Source: Hydrogenophaga flava NBRC 102514
Lineage (GTDB): Bacteria > Pseudomonadota > Gammaproteobacteria > Burkholderiales > Burkholderiaceae_C
Direction of reading: 5' to 3'
Length of the DNA: 64,000 nucleotides
NCBI RefSeq assembly: GCF_001571145.1
Contig: NZ_BCTF01000026.1
Span: 1 to 64,000, forward strand
This document shows, one piece after another, positions 15,818-24,940 of the stretch; positions within the stretch are counted from its first letter, which is position 1, and every line of letters starts with the position of its first letter. The notes under the pieces were generated by a model that was not told the DNA's origin, made no database searches, and saw only the letters and a program-made list of their open reading frames with translations. A program made the translations under genes and the position numbers.

Positions 15818-17739
15818 GGGGTGTTCAGAACGGATTCGGAGAAGTCCAGGCCCGCCGTGCCCACGCCGATGGCGGTCACCGGGTTGGCGGGCAGGGTGAG
15901 CGTGACGGTGGTGCCCTGGCCGCTGCGGGACTCGATGTGCACCGAGGCGCCGATGCGGGCGGCGCGCTCGCGCATGATCTTGGTGCCGACGTGGGTTTCG
16001 CCGTGCCGTTGCGCGGTGTCGAAGCCGCTGCCGTTGTCGCGCACCACGAAGCGCCACTGCGGCCCTTTGTGCACGTCCAGGCTGACGTGGCTGGCGCCGG
16101 CGTGCTTGCGCACGTTGGACAGCGCCTCCTGCACCACGTGCAGCACCTGCACCTGCACATCCGCCGGCAGCGGCAAGCCGTCGCCGTCCAGCTGCAGGCG
16201 CGTGGGCAGGCCGGTCTGGTGCTGGAACTTCTGCAGCGTCTCCTGCAGCGCGGCCTGGATGTCGCCGGTGTTGGTGCGGGTGCGGAAGTGCACCAGCAGC
16301 TCGCGCACGTCGTTGATGCTTTCCTTCAGGCCCGCATCCAGCTCGTCCAGGGTGGACTGCACCTTCTCGGGCTGCTGCTTCTGCACCGCGCCGCGCAGCA
16401 GCCCGGCCTGGATCTTGAGGAAGGCCAGCGACTGGGCGATGGAGTCGTGCAGCTCGCGCGCCAGCAGCGCCCGCTCCTCGCCCACCGCCGCCTCGCGCTC
16501 CAGCGCCGCCGCACGCAGGCCTTCCAGCGCGCTGGCCAGGTGGCTGGCGAGCGCGTCGAGCAGCTCGGTTTCGTCGGCGTTGAGCTGCACCTCGCTGCGG
16601 AAGAACAGGTCGATCTCGCCGATCAGGCGCTGCTGCAGGCGCACCGGCACGCTGACCAGGCTCTGGTAACCCACCTTCGCACAGTGCCGCATCGGCGCGG
16701 CCTCGTGGCTGTGGATGGGGATGACCCGCGTGCGCGCATCGGGCTTGAGGCTGCCGCAGGCGCAGGCCCCGGCGATCAGGCTGCGCTCTTCGGCCTGCAT
16801 TTCCTGCGGGAAGCAGTCGGACGCCAGCATCAGGTAGCGCTGGTTGGCCTCGTCGGACCAGCGCACCGCCACCGCATCGGCCTTCATGACCGTGCGCACG
16901 CGCTGCGAAAAGCCCTTGGACAGCTCTTCGATGGTGTTGGCCTTGGCCAGGAAGGCGCTGACCTCGTACAGCGCCTCCAGCCGCGCGCGCTGCGCCTCGA
17001 TGCGCTGGGTCTTGGCCTGCACCTTGGCCTCCAGCCCCTGATAGAGGGACTGCAGCGTGGCCGCCATGCGGTTGAAGCCGGCCGCCACCTGGCCGAACTC
17101 GTCCTGCGTGTCCACGTCGATGCGGGCGCCGAACTGCCCGCTCTCGACCTGCGCCAGTCCGCGGCGCAGGTGGGCCAGCGGGTTGATCACATAGAGGTAG
17201 CCGGTGTAGAGCATCACCACCGCACCGGCGATGGCCAGCGCCATCATGGCGAACTGGAACAGGTTGAGCAGCGCGGTGAAGCCGGCAAGCTGGTGCTCGA
17301 TGGACAGCACCAGGCGGTCGATGGCCATGACGAACTCGTCGGCCGAGCGCAGCAGCACCGGGTCGTCCGGCCGCAGCGGCGAGGTCCAGAGGGCGCGCTG
17401 GACCTGCCAGAGCCGCTCCACCGCAGCGAACTCGCGCGCCACGTCCGGGTCCCAGGGCACGAACAGCGGACGGGCCGGATCGCCCTCGCGCAACACGCCC
17501 AGGCTCTGGTCGAACTGCTGCACCAGCACCTGCACCTCGGCCGCCGGCCGCTGGGCCTGCACCGCGCTGGTCAGGCGCCAGGTCTGCATGCGCATGCGCC
17601 CGGCCTCGTTGACCGCGGCTGCGCCGCCCTCCAGCTGCCAGGTGACCCACAACGTGAGTCCGATGGACGCGAGCGCGAGCACCAGCAGCGCCGCCCCGAT
17701 GCGGATCAGTTTGGTGGAGAGGGAAGCGTTGGGGCGCAT
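15814..17739 (-). CDS. narX: NarX-type nitrate sensor histidine kinase
   Basis: The 641-residue kinase has a membrane segment (about 12-33), a periplasmic sensor with the P-box NEAGRMRMQTWRL (residues 44-56) that in E. coli NarX binds nitrate, a second membrane segment (about 173-195), a HAMP domain, a GAF-like region with a cysteine cluster (GACACGS), and a HisKA_3 domain with H431 in LARELHDSIAQSL. The ATPase G-box is DNGSGFD. The P-box supports nitrate sensing. I start at MRPNASLSTK because the longer frame upstream crosses the divergent promoter. Confidence 0.9.
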   Translation of the reverse strand: MRPNASLSTKLIRIGAALLVLALASIGLTLWVTWQLEGGAAAVNEAGRMRMQTWRLTSAVQAQRPAAEVQVLVQQFDQSLGVLREGDPARPLFVPWDPDVAREFAAVERLWQVQRALWTSPLRPDDPVLLRSADEFVMAIDRLVLSIEHQLAGFTALLNLFQFAMMALAIAGAVVMLYTGYLYVINPLAHLRRGLAQVESGQFGARIDVDTQDEFGQVAAGFNRMAATLQSLYQGLEAKVQAKTQRIEAQRARLEALYEVSAFLAKANTIEELSKGFSQRVRTVMKADAVAVRWSDEANQRYLMLASDCFPQEMQAEERSLIAGACACGSLKPDARTRVIPIHSHEAAPMRHCAKVGYQSLVSVPVRLQQRLIGEIDLFFRSEVQLNADETELLDALASHLASALEGLRAAALEREAAVGEERALLARELHDSIAQSLAFLKIQAGLLRGAVQKQQPEKVQSTLDELDAGLKESINDVRELLVHFRTRTNTGDIQAALQETLQKFQHQTGLPTRLQLDGDGLPLPADVQVQVLHVVQEALSNVRKHAGASHVSLDVHKGPQWRFVVRDNGSGFDTAQRHGETHVGTKIMRERAARIGASVHIESRSGQGTTVTLTLPANPVTAIGVGTAGLDFSESVLNTP

Positions 17740-17799
17740 GGCTCGGCACTGTACCCGTTCGATCAGCGGGATCAACAGGGTCTTTGCATGGCCGAAAAT

Positions 17800-17822
17800 A
17801 AGATTCATGTAATATGCATCTT
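17800..17822. promoter_or_regulatory. NsrR-like palindrome between narX and ccoG
   Basis: Left arm AAGATTCATGT (17800-17810) and right arm ATATGCATCTT (17812-17822) form a dyad matching at 9 of 11 positions. It agrees closely with the AAGATGCATTT/AAATGCATCTT pattern I know for NsrR, the nitric-oxide-sensing repressor. It lies 22 bases before the ccoG-like start and about 60 bases before narX on the other strand, so it could control ccoG, narX or both. The palindrome is seen directly; the regulator's identity is inferred. Confidence 0.6.
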
Positions 17823-17844
17823 TCGAATCGCACAGGCCATCCCC

Positions 17845-19272
17845 ATGAGCGTCCCCCACCCACCGACCCCTGGGCCCGCCGGCGGCTCGCTCTACGAGAG
17901 CCGCATCAAGATCTACCCGCGCTCGGTCACCGGCGTGTTCTCGCGCTGGCGCTGGGTCATGGTGTGGGTGACGCAGCTGTTCTTCTACGGCATGCCCTGG
18001 CTGGAGTGGAACGGGCGCCAGGCCCTGCTGTTCGACCTGGAGCAGCGCCGCTTCTATGTGCTGGGCCTGGTGCTGCAGCCGCAGGACTTCATCTACCTGG
18101 CGGCCCTGCTGGTGATCAGCGCGCTGGCGCTGTTCTTCTTCACCGCCATCGCCGGGCGCCTGTGGTGCGGCTACAGCTGCCCTCAGACGGTCTACACCGA
18201 GATGTTCCTGTGGATCGAGCGCAAGACCGAGGGCGACCGCTCGGCCCGCATGCGCCTGGATGCCCAGCCCTGGTCGCTGCACAAGCTCTCGCGCAAGGGT
18301 GCCAAGCAGGCCGGCTGGATCGGGCTGGCGCTGCTCACCGGATTCACCTTCGTCGGCTTCTTCCACCCCATCCGCGAACTGGCCCCGGCGCTGCTGAACC
18401 CGGTGCAGTCGCCCTGGCTGTGCTTCTGGGTGCTGTTCTACGCCGCGGCCACCTACGGCAACGCCGGCTACCTGCGCGATCAGATGTGCAAGTACATGTG
18501 CCCCTACGCCCGCTTCCAGAGCGCGCTGATCGACATGGACTCGCTGGTCATCGCCTACGACAGTGCGCGCGGCGAACGCCGCGGCCCGCGCTCGCGCAGG
18601 ATCGAGGAGCGCCCCGCCGGCCTGGGCGACTGCGTGGACTGCACCCTGTGCGTGCAGGTCTGCCCCACCGGCATCGACATCCGCAACGGACTGCAGAACG
18701 AGTGCATCGCCTGCGCCGCCTGCATCGACGTCTGCGACGACGTGATGGACAAGATGGGCTATCCCCAGGGCCTGATCCGCTACACCACCGGCAACGCGGT
18801 GGCCCAGGGCTGGAGTGCGCGCCAGATGCTGCGCCGGGTCTGGCGCCCGCGCGTGCTGATCTACGGCACCCTGCTCGCCGGCCTCACCGGTGCCTGGCTC
18901 TGGAGCCTGGGGCACCGCAGCGACGTCGATGCCGTGCTGATCAAGGACCGCGGGGCACTGGCGCGCATGGTCGACCGCGGCGCGATCGAGAACACCTACC
19001 GGCTGCAGGTGACCAACAGCCAGGAAACGGCGCGCCGCTTCCGCGTCGCAGTGAACGGTGTGCCCGGCCTGCGCATCGACTCGGCCACCACGCTCTCGGT
19101 GGAGGCGGCGGGCAGCGCCTCGGTGCCGCTGCGCCTGGTGCTGCCGGCCGAAGCGGCCCAGCCGCAGGCCGGCCAGACGCTGCACGCCACGGTGTCGGTG
19201 GTCCCTGAGGACGCGGGGGACGGGGACGAACGGGCGGTACGCATCGACGCCGCCTTCATCGTCCCGCGTTGA
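17845..19272 (+). CDS. ccoG: CcoG/FixG/RdxA-type ferredoxin membrane protein
   Basis: The 475-residue protein has membrane segments around residues 35, 80, 165 and 195, the conserved RLWCGYSCPQTVYTE motif, two [4Fe-4S] motifs (CVDCTLCVQVCP and CIACAACIDVCDD, about residues 260-300), a fifth membrane segment near 340 and a C-terminal Ig-like domain. CcoG family members assist copper delivery for cbb3 oxidase assembly, probably by reducing Cu(II). Here no ccoNOP genes are near; the gene sits instead between narX and ric behind an NsrR-like palindrome, which suggests a nitrosative-stress or denitrification link. Confidence 0.85.
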   Translation: MSVPHPPTPGPAGGSLYESRIKIYPRSVTGVFSRWRWVMVWVTQLFFYGMPWLEWNGRQALLFDLEQRRFYVLGLVLQPQDFIYLAALLVISALALFFFTAIAGRLWCGYSCPQTVYTEMFLWIERKTEGDRSARMRLDAQPWSLHKLSRKGAKQAGWIGLALLTGFTFVGFFHPIRELAPALLNPVQSPWLCFWVLFYAAATYGNAGYLRDQMCKYMCPYARFQSALIDMDSLVIAYDSARGERRGPRSRRIEERPAGLGDCVDCTLCVQVCPTGIDIRNGLQNECIACAACIDVCDDVMDKMGYPQGLIRYTTGNAVAQGWSARQMLRRVWRPRVLIYGTLLAGLTGAWLWSLGHRSDVDAVLIKDRGALARMVDRGAIENTYRLQVTNSQETARRFRVAVNGVPGLRIDSATTLSVEAAGSASVPLRLVLPAEAAQPQAGQTLHATVSVVPEDAGDGDERAVRIDAAFIVPR

Positions 19273-19352
19273 CGCAGCCGCCAGCCTCGTTCTTCCGGAA
19301 GCCCGGACTCGTCCGAAGGAAATATGCACGCGAGATGCGCTTTATGGCTAAA

Positions 19353-19375
19353 TACATGCATTGCATATGAATATT
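19353..19375. promoter_or_regulatory. NsrR-like palindrome upstream of ric/ytfE
   Basis: Arms TACATGCATTG (19353-19363) and ATATGAATATT (19365-19375) agree with the NsrR pattern at about 16 of 22 positions. The dyad itself is weaker than the site at 17800. It ends 11 bases before the start codon, a repressor-like position. ytfE is a standard NsrR target in other proteobacteria, which supports the reading. Confidence 0.45.
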
Positions 19376-19386
19376 TAAGGACCCCC

Positions 19387-20055
19387 ATGAGCATCGCCAC
19401 CACCGAACGCCCCATCGAGCAGCAGGCCATCGGCCAGATCGCTGTGGACCTGCCCGGCGCCACCGCCATCTTCCGCCGCCTCAAGCTGGACTTCTGCTGC
19501 GGCGGTCAGATCAGCCTGGGCGAGGCCTGCGAGCGCAAGGGCCTGGACACCGCCCGCGTGGTGGCCGAACTGGCCGGGCTGCGCCGCGACGACACCGCAC
19601 CCGAATCCCCGGACGCCGTCGCCCTGATCGACCACATCCTCACCCGCTACCACGCCGTGCACCGCGAGCAGCTGCCCGAGCTGGTGCGCATGGCGCGCCG
19701 CGTCGAGGCGGTGCACCACGACCATCCAGACGCACCGCATGGCCTGGCCGAGCACCTGGAGATCATGGAGGTCGAGCTGCTGGAACACATGGAGAAGGAA
19801 GAACAGGTGCTGTTCCCGGCCATCGAGGACGGTGGTGCCGGCCTGGAAGGCCCGATCACCGCGATGCGCGACGAGCACATCGGCCACGGTGAACACCTGG
19901 AACGGCTGGCCGCGCTGACCCACGACCACACCCCGCCCCCGGGAGCCTGCAACACCTGGCGCGCGCTCTACGCCGGCACAGCGCAGCTGACCAACGACCT
20001 GATCAGCCACATCCACCTGGAGAACAACGTGCTGTTCACGCGCTGCGGCGCATGA
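19387..20055 (+). CDS. ric: Iron-sulfur cluster repair di-iron protein (YtfE/Ric/ScdA family)
   Basis: The 222-residue protein has the N-terminal ScdA domain with LDFCCGG (C37, C38), then a hemerythrin-like four-helix domain with iron-ligand histidines and glutamates (HILTRYHAVHREQ, EHLEIMEVELLEHMEKEE, MRDEHIGHGEH, HIHLENNVLF). YtfE/Ric repairs iron-sulfur clusters damaged by nitric oxide or peroxide. AAGGA lies 5 bases before the ATG. Its position beside narXL and ccoG, with an NsrR-like site, fits protection against NO formed during nitrate respiration. Confidence 0.93.
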   Translation: MSIATTERPIEQQAIGQIAVDLPGATAIFRRLKLDFCCGGQISLGEACERKGLDTARVVAELAGLRRDDTAPESPDAVALIDHILTRYHAVHREQLPELVRMARRVEAVHHDHPDAPHGLAEHLEIMEVELLEHMEKEEQVLFPAIEDGGAGLEGPITAMRDEHIGHGEHLERLAALTHDHTPPPGACNTWRALYAGTAQLTNDLISHIHLENNVLFTRCGA

Positions 20056-20096
20056 AGGCTCCGCCCCAGCGGCACACGTCCGCAGAGGCGGGCGCT

Positions 20097-21098
20097 TCAG
20101 AGCGACCGTCGCTCCATCCGCCCGGGGCGCGGTGAATAGCGCGTCAGCGCATCCAGGGCTTCCACGTCCACCTGCGCCCGCCGGCTGCCGTAGACCTCGG
20201 CCTTGAGCCAGGCCAGTTCGCCGGTCAGCGCCGCTTCGCTGCCCAGGCTGCAGAACCAGACCTTGGCGTCGCCGTCCCAGCGGTAGCCGCGGGCCTTGAG
20301 CTGGTCCTTGCTCTCGAAGGGCGAGCCGGTGGCCCTCAGCTTGTAGCTGGGCTGGGCGGCCGCGGCCATAAGGCGGGCCAGGCCCGTCGTGCCGCCATCG
20401 GCCTGCGGGCTGGCGAGCACCTGCAGCAGCGCGTGGCAGTCGACCAGCGCCCGGTGCGCGTCGTAGAACCAGCCCTGGTCCTGCGCCAGCGCGCTGAGCT
20501 TGGCAGACTCGGCACCCTGCGCTTTCCAGTCGATGTCGGCGAACGAGCAGGCCCAGGACTTGTGGGCAAAGCCCGGAAAGCGGGCCTCGACAAAGGGCCG
20601 GTCGAAGCCGGCGTTGTGCGCGACCACCAGATCGGCCCGGTCGATCAGGGACTGCACGCGCGCGTCGTCCAGACGCTGGCCGCGGACCATGTCGTCGTCG
20701 ATACCGGTGACCTGTTTCGCCACCTCCGGAATGGGCATGCCCGGATCTTCAAAGCCCTCGAAGGTTTCGACCGGGCCGAAGGGCCGGCCCGTGGCAGCGT
20801 CCACCTGCACCAGCAGCAGGGCCAGTTCGATGATGCGGTCGCTGGCGTGGGACAGGCCGGTGGTTTCGGTGTCGAGGATGAGCACGCGCACAGCGGCCTG
20901 CGCAGCGGCGTCGGTACCCGCTGGAACCGGAGGCCCGTAGTCCGGCACCGGCACCAGGCGGCGCAGCACCTTGAAGTCGGGGTGCTGCTCCAGCTGCCGG
21001 GCCATGTCTTCGGGGGTGAGCAGCGGGGCCGCGTCGGCCACAGCGGGCGGGGCTTTTCGCCCCTGCGGCGGCTCGAATTCAAAACTGAGCTGGCTCAT
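20097..21098 (-). CDS. DnaQ-like DEDDh 3'-5' exonuclease
   Basis: The 333-residue protein has the exonuclease motifs ExoI (DTETTG, D76 and E78), ExoII (VVAHNAGFDRPF) and ExoIII (DAHRALVDCHA). These place it in the DEDDh family with DNA polymerase III epsilon and RNase T-like enzymes. A C-terminal part of about 90 residues (from SYKLRAT, with a KDQLKARGYRWDG stretch) resembles the small domain found in stand-alone exonucleases of this group. The exact substrate is unknown. The frame continues upstream through the tRNA gene, so the start at MSQLSFEF is the sensible choice. Confidence 0.85.
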   Translation of the reverse strand: MSQLSFEFEPPQGRKAPPAVADAAPLLTPEDMARQLEQHPDFKVLRRLVPVPDYGPPVPAGTDAAAQAAVRVLILDTETTGLSHASDRIIELALLLVQVDAATGRPFGPVETFEGFEDPGMPIPEVAKQVTGIDDDMVRGQRLDDARVQSLIDRADLVVAHNAGFDRPFVEARFPGFAHKSWACSFADIDWKAQGAESAKLSALAQDQGWFYDAHRALVDCHALLQVLASPQADGGTTGLARLMAAAAQPSYKLRATGSPFESKDQLKARGYRWDGDAKVWFCSLGSEAALTGELAWLKAEVYGSRRAQVDVEALDALTRYSPRPGRMERRSL

Positions 21099-21154
21099 GT
21101 AGGAAGGCCACTCATCGGGCCGCGGGTCATGAAAACCCACGCAAGTCATTGAAG

Positions 21155-21230
21155 TGGTGCGGCTGGCGGGGATCGAACCCACGACCCTTGGCTTCGGAGG
21201 CCAATACTCTATCCACTGAGCTACAGCCGC
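21155..21230 (-). tRNA. tRNA-Arg (anticodon CCG)
   Basis: A 76-base cloverleaf read on the minus strand. The acceptor stem GCGGCTG pairs with CAGCCGC, followed by A and an encoded CCA. The anticodon arm is TTGGC-CTCCGAA-GCCAA, giving anticodon CCG, and the T arm contains GGTTCGATCC. It reads CGG arginine codons. It lies between the exonuclease gene and the sugar porin control region. Confidence 0.96.
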
Positions 21231-21331
21231 ACATGCTTGGAAAGCCCGCCATTGTCTCACATGCGCCCGGCGGGGCCGGACCACAGGGTCCGCGGCGCAG
21301 CGTCTGCACAGACCCCGTCAGCGGGTCCCGG

Positions 21332-21359
21332 TTGCTAGCATTTTTTGTATCTTTATTAC
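21332..21359 (+). promoter_or_regulatory. Putative porin promoter
   Basis: TTGCTA (21332-21337) and TATTAC (21354-21359) are 16 bases apart, each matching the sigma-70 hexamers at 4 of 6 positions. The predicted start site would fall inside the operator at 21362-21375, the classical repressor position. The 350-base gap between the tRNA and the porin otherwise holds two operators, a GTTACGTAAC palindrome at 21419-21428 and a long 5' leader. Confidence 0.4.
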
Positions 21360-21361
21360 GA

Positions 21362-21375
21362 TGCAAACCATTGCA
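21362..21375. promoter_or_regulatory. LacI-type operator 1 (porin)
   Basis: TGCAA-ACCA-TTGCA, a perfect dyad in its five-base arms. The same arms occur at 21463, 23772 and 31366, each upstream of a sugar-transport gene. It is placed at the putative transcription start of the porin. Binding by the LacI-family protein encoded at 22642 is inferred. Confidence 0.6.
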
Positions 21376-21462
21376 CCAGCCGGGTTTTCCCGATCCCTGT
21401 TTTTGTTGTTTTTAAGCAGTTACGTAACAGTTACGGGGCATTTCTTCAGGGTTTCTACCGAA

Positions 21463-21476
21463 TGCAACCGTTTGCA
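21463..21476. promoter_or_regulatory. LacI-type operator 2 (porin)
   Basis: TGCAA-CCGT-TTGCA, centred 101 bases downstream of operator 1 and 105 bases before the porin start. Paired operators at this distance could support DNA looping by a tetrameric repressor or act as a roadblock; both are inference. Confidence 0.55.
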
Positions 21477-21581
21477 CCAATGGTCGAATTCGGGGGCTTT
21501 CCCAACCGATGTCCAGCCTCACTTGATGAAACATCGGTACAGGAGAGAGTGGTTCACAACATTCACACTCCGGAGTACCTC

Positions 21582-22487
21582 ATGCAACACAGCTTCAAAC
21601 TCGTGGCCGCCGCCGCCCTTTGCGCCACCGCCGTCGCCGCCCATGCCGACATGACCACGGACGCCAACCTGGAACTGGACACCACCTACCAGAACAAGGT
21701 GGAAGGCGCCTCCAACGCCCGCGACAGCGACCTGAACATGGGTGGCCGCGTGGAATTCAACGTCGGCGCCAAGGCCACCAACGGCGACGCCTTCGTGGCC
21801 GCCCGCGCCAGCCTGCTGATCAAGAAGGACGGCGACACCGCCACCGACGACATGTGGGTGCAGTTCGGCAACGCCGCCGGCGACGTGAAGATGGGCCGCT
21901 TCGAAGCCATGGACCTGTTCCCCCTGGGCAAGGACACCCTGGTCGAGAACAGCGGCTACGGCGGCTACCGCGCCAACAAGCTGCGCGGCCGCTTCGGCAA
22001 GGACACGGTGCACATCGCCCCCGGCTTCAACGCCGGCCCGGCCCGCATCGAAGTCGGCCTGGTCTACAGCAAGGAAGCCGGTGAGGCCCGTGGCGTCCGC
22101 CCGGCCGTGAGCTTCACCACCGGCCCGGTCACGCTGCGCGTGGGCGTGGAGTCGGTCAAGGTGGTCGGCGGCACCGAAAGCACCAACGGCGCCGGCGTGT
22201 CACTGGGCTACGCCCTGTCTTCGGACAGCAGCATGAACCTGAACTTCGGCAAGATGGAGGACGACAAGTCCGTCGGCCTGAACGGCACCTTCGGCCCCGC
22301 CGGTTTCGGCCTGATCCTGGACAAGGGCGCCAACGGCGCGAAGAACAACACCTTCTACGCCGCCTATTCGTTCCCGCTGTTCGGCGTCAAGGGCGCGACC
22401 ATCACGCCGGCCCTGAGCTTCGCCAAGGGCGGCACCGGCACCAAGGGCCAGACCGCTGCCCGCGTGCGCATCAATTACGCGTTTTGA
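21582..22487 (+). CDS. Outer-membrane porin (carbohydrate uptake)
   Basis: The 301-residue precursor has a signal peptide (MQHSFKLVAAAALCATAVAAHA, cut after AHA) and alternating beta-strand patterns throughout, ending in the aromatic C-terminus RVRINYAF required for outer-membrane insertion. GGAG lies 6 bases before the ATG. It resembles small general or carbohydrate porins more than 18-strand maltoporin. Two LacI-type operators precede it and the LacI gene follows, so the inferred role is passage of glycosides to the ABC transporters encoded downstream. Confidence 0.75.
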   Translation: MQHSFKLVAAAALCATAVAAHADMTTDANLELDTTYQNKVEGASNARDSDLNMGGRVEFNVGAKATNGDAFVAARASLLIKKDGDTATDDMWVQFGNAAGDVKMGRFEAMDLFPLGKDTLVENSGYGGYRANKLRGRFGKDTVHIAPGFNAGPARIEVGLVYSKEAGEARGVRPAVSFTTGPVTLRVGVESVKVVGGTESTNGAGVSLGYALSSDSSMNLNFGKMEDDKSVGLNGTFGPAGFGLILDKGANGAKNNTFYAAYSFPLFGVKGATITPALSFAKGGTGTKGQTAARVRINYAF

Positions 22488-22565
22488 TCGGGGGTTCCCG
22501 ATCTTTCCGGGGTGAGAGATCCTGAAAGGGTGATCGATCCCATTTCCTCTCGGCAATCAGAGTTG

Positions 22566-22598
22566 GCCCGGGCGTCGCAAGGCTCCCGGGCTTTTTTT
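22566..22598 (+). terminator. Rho-independent terminator after the porin
   Basis: GCCCGGG (22566-22572) and CCCGGGC (22585-22591) form a perfect seven-pair GC stem with a 12-base loop, followed at once by seven T residues (22592-22598). It separates the porin transcript from the LacI gene. Confidence 0.9.
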
Positions 22599-22641
22599 CC
22601 TCCTCACCCGCCCGATCGTTATCGGGTGAAATAATCTGCCG

Positions 22642-23709
22642 ATGCCTCGCCAGTCCGCCGCCCCCACACCCGACGATTCCGCGCCCGCCGCACAGACGCC
22701 CGCCAAAGGCCGCAAGCGCATGCAGATGGCCGACATCGCCCGGCTGGCCGGTGTGTCGGCGTCCACCGTCTCGCGTGCCCTCAGCGGCAGCCCGCTGATT
22801 CCGCAGGCCACGCGCGAGCGCATCACCGAGCTGGCCAATTCGCTGGGCTACCGCGTCAACGTCGGCGCGGCCAACCTGCGCAAACGCGGGGTGCAGACCA
22901 TCGGCGTCGTCATCCTGGGCGACAGCATGCAGATGATCTCGGACCCGTTCCTGCTGAGCATCCTCGGCTCGGTGGCCGACACCCTGGACGAGCGGGGCAT
23001 GAGCCTGCTGCTGACGCGCCTGAAGGCCGACCGGCAGCACGTGCTGTCGGACCTGGTCGAGAGCGGACAGGTCGGCGGCCTGATCGTCATCGGCCAGCTG
23101 ACGCTGCACGACTACCTCAACGAACTGACGCGCAACGGCTTCCCGATGGTGGTCTGGGGCGCGCCGCTGCCCGATGCGCTGTACCCGGTGGTCGGCGGCG
23201 ACAACGCCATGGGCGGCTACCTGGCCACGCGACACCTGATCGAAAAGGGCTGCCGCCGCATTGCGTTCTTCGGTGACATCACCCACCCCGAGGCGGGCCA
23301 GCGGTACCTGGGTTACACCCGTGCGCTGGACGAGGCCGGCATCGCCGTCGATCCGCGGCTGCTGCAGTCCTTCCTGTTCGGCGACTCGCGCATCCGAGAG
23401 GTGATCGACGGCTGGCTCAACCAGGCCACGCCTTTCGACGCCATCTTCGCGTCCAGCGACGTGACCGCCATCTCGCTCATGGGCGCCCTCAACGAACGGG
23501 GCATCGCCGTTCCCGCCGACGTCAAGCTGGTGGGCTACGACGACATCGCCCTGGCCGAACACGTGCACCCCACCCTGAGCACCATCCGCCAGCCCACCGG
23601 CCAGGCCGGGCGCGCGCTGGTGGACCTGCTGTTCGAGGCGCTGGCCGGACAGCCGCGCCGCGCCATCGTGCTGCCCGCTTCGCTCATCGTGCGCGAGAGC
23701 AGCGCCTGA
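22642..23709 (+). CDS. LacI-family transcriptional regulator
   Basis: The 355-residue repressor has a LacI helix-turn-helix (MADIARLAGVSASTVSRALSG, residues 29-49) behind a 25-residue flexible N-terminus, then a periplasmic-binding-protein-like effector domain with the GYDDIALAEHVHPTLSTIRQP signature near the C-terminus. It resembles regulators of alpha-glucoside systems (AglR-type). It sits between the porin and the first ABC operon, and four TGCAA-N4-TTGCA operators in this region are its likely targets. No operator was seen in front of its own gene, so it may not be autoregulated. Confidence 0.88.
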   Translation: MPRQSAAPTPDDSAPAAQTPAKGRKRMQMADIARLAGVSASTVSRALSGSPLIPQATRERITELANSLGYRVNVGAANLRKRGVQTIGVVILGDSMQMISDPFLLSILGSVADTLDERGMSLLLTRLKADRQHVLSDLVESGQVGGLIVIGQLTLHDYLNELTRNGFPMVVWGAPLPDALYPVVGGDNAMGGYLATRHLIEKGCRRIAFFGDITHPEAGQRYLGYTRALDEAGIAVDPRLLQSFLFGDSRIREVIDGWLNQATPFDAIFASSDVTAISLMGALNERGIAVPADVKLVGYDDIALAEHVHPTLSTIRQPTGQAGRALVDLLFEALAGQPRRAIVLPASLIVRESSA

Positions 23710-23771
23710 TCCCCCGACCGCCCCGCGCTTCGTAACCGGTTTGTTCCTGAAACATAGGGCAAACCCCATCC

Positions 23772-23785
23772 TGCAATCGATTGCA
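23772..23785. promoter_or_regulatory. LacI-type operator 3 (first ABC operon)
   Basis: TGCAATCGATTGCA is a perfect 14-base palindrome, about 90 bases before the ATPase start. Its right arm supplies TTGCAT (23781-23786), a possible -35, with TTTAAT (23802-23807) as -10 at a short 15-base spacing. Repressor binding would block that promoter. The promoter is tentative; the operator match is strong. Confidence 0.65.
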
Positions 23786-23873
23786 TCAATGCTGTAATTT
23801 TTTTAATCGATCAGATGTCTGACCGGTGATGGCCTGTTTTTTGTCAGAGGCCGACACGAAAGGTTTCCCCCCC

Positions 23874-24875
<1,002 letters not shown>

Positions 24876-24940
24876 CCCCCCGTTTTCCCCCCGCTTTGCG
24901 GATGGGCCGCGAAGCTTCATTCACTCAGGAGACAAGCACG

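Noticed and set aside
17762..17775. ATCAGCGGGATCAA as an FNR box before narX
   Set aside because: The left half does not match TTGAT; only one half-site is present.
15107..17863. A continuous minus-strand frame of 918 codons joining narL to upstream sequence
   Set aside because: Only the last 236 codons encode narL. The rest is the out-of-frame narX region; the true narX frame overlaps narL by 4 bases.
17740..19329. The narX frame extends about 530 codons upstream with no stop
   Set aside because: It runs antisense to the well-supported ccoG gene and crosses the divergent promoter; the P-box-based NarX layout starts at 17739.
21419..21428. GTTACGTAAC palindrome in the porin leader
   Set aside because: It is a good 10-base dyad but not repeated elsewhere in the window, and I cannot assign a regulator.
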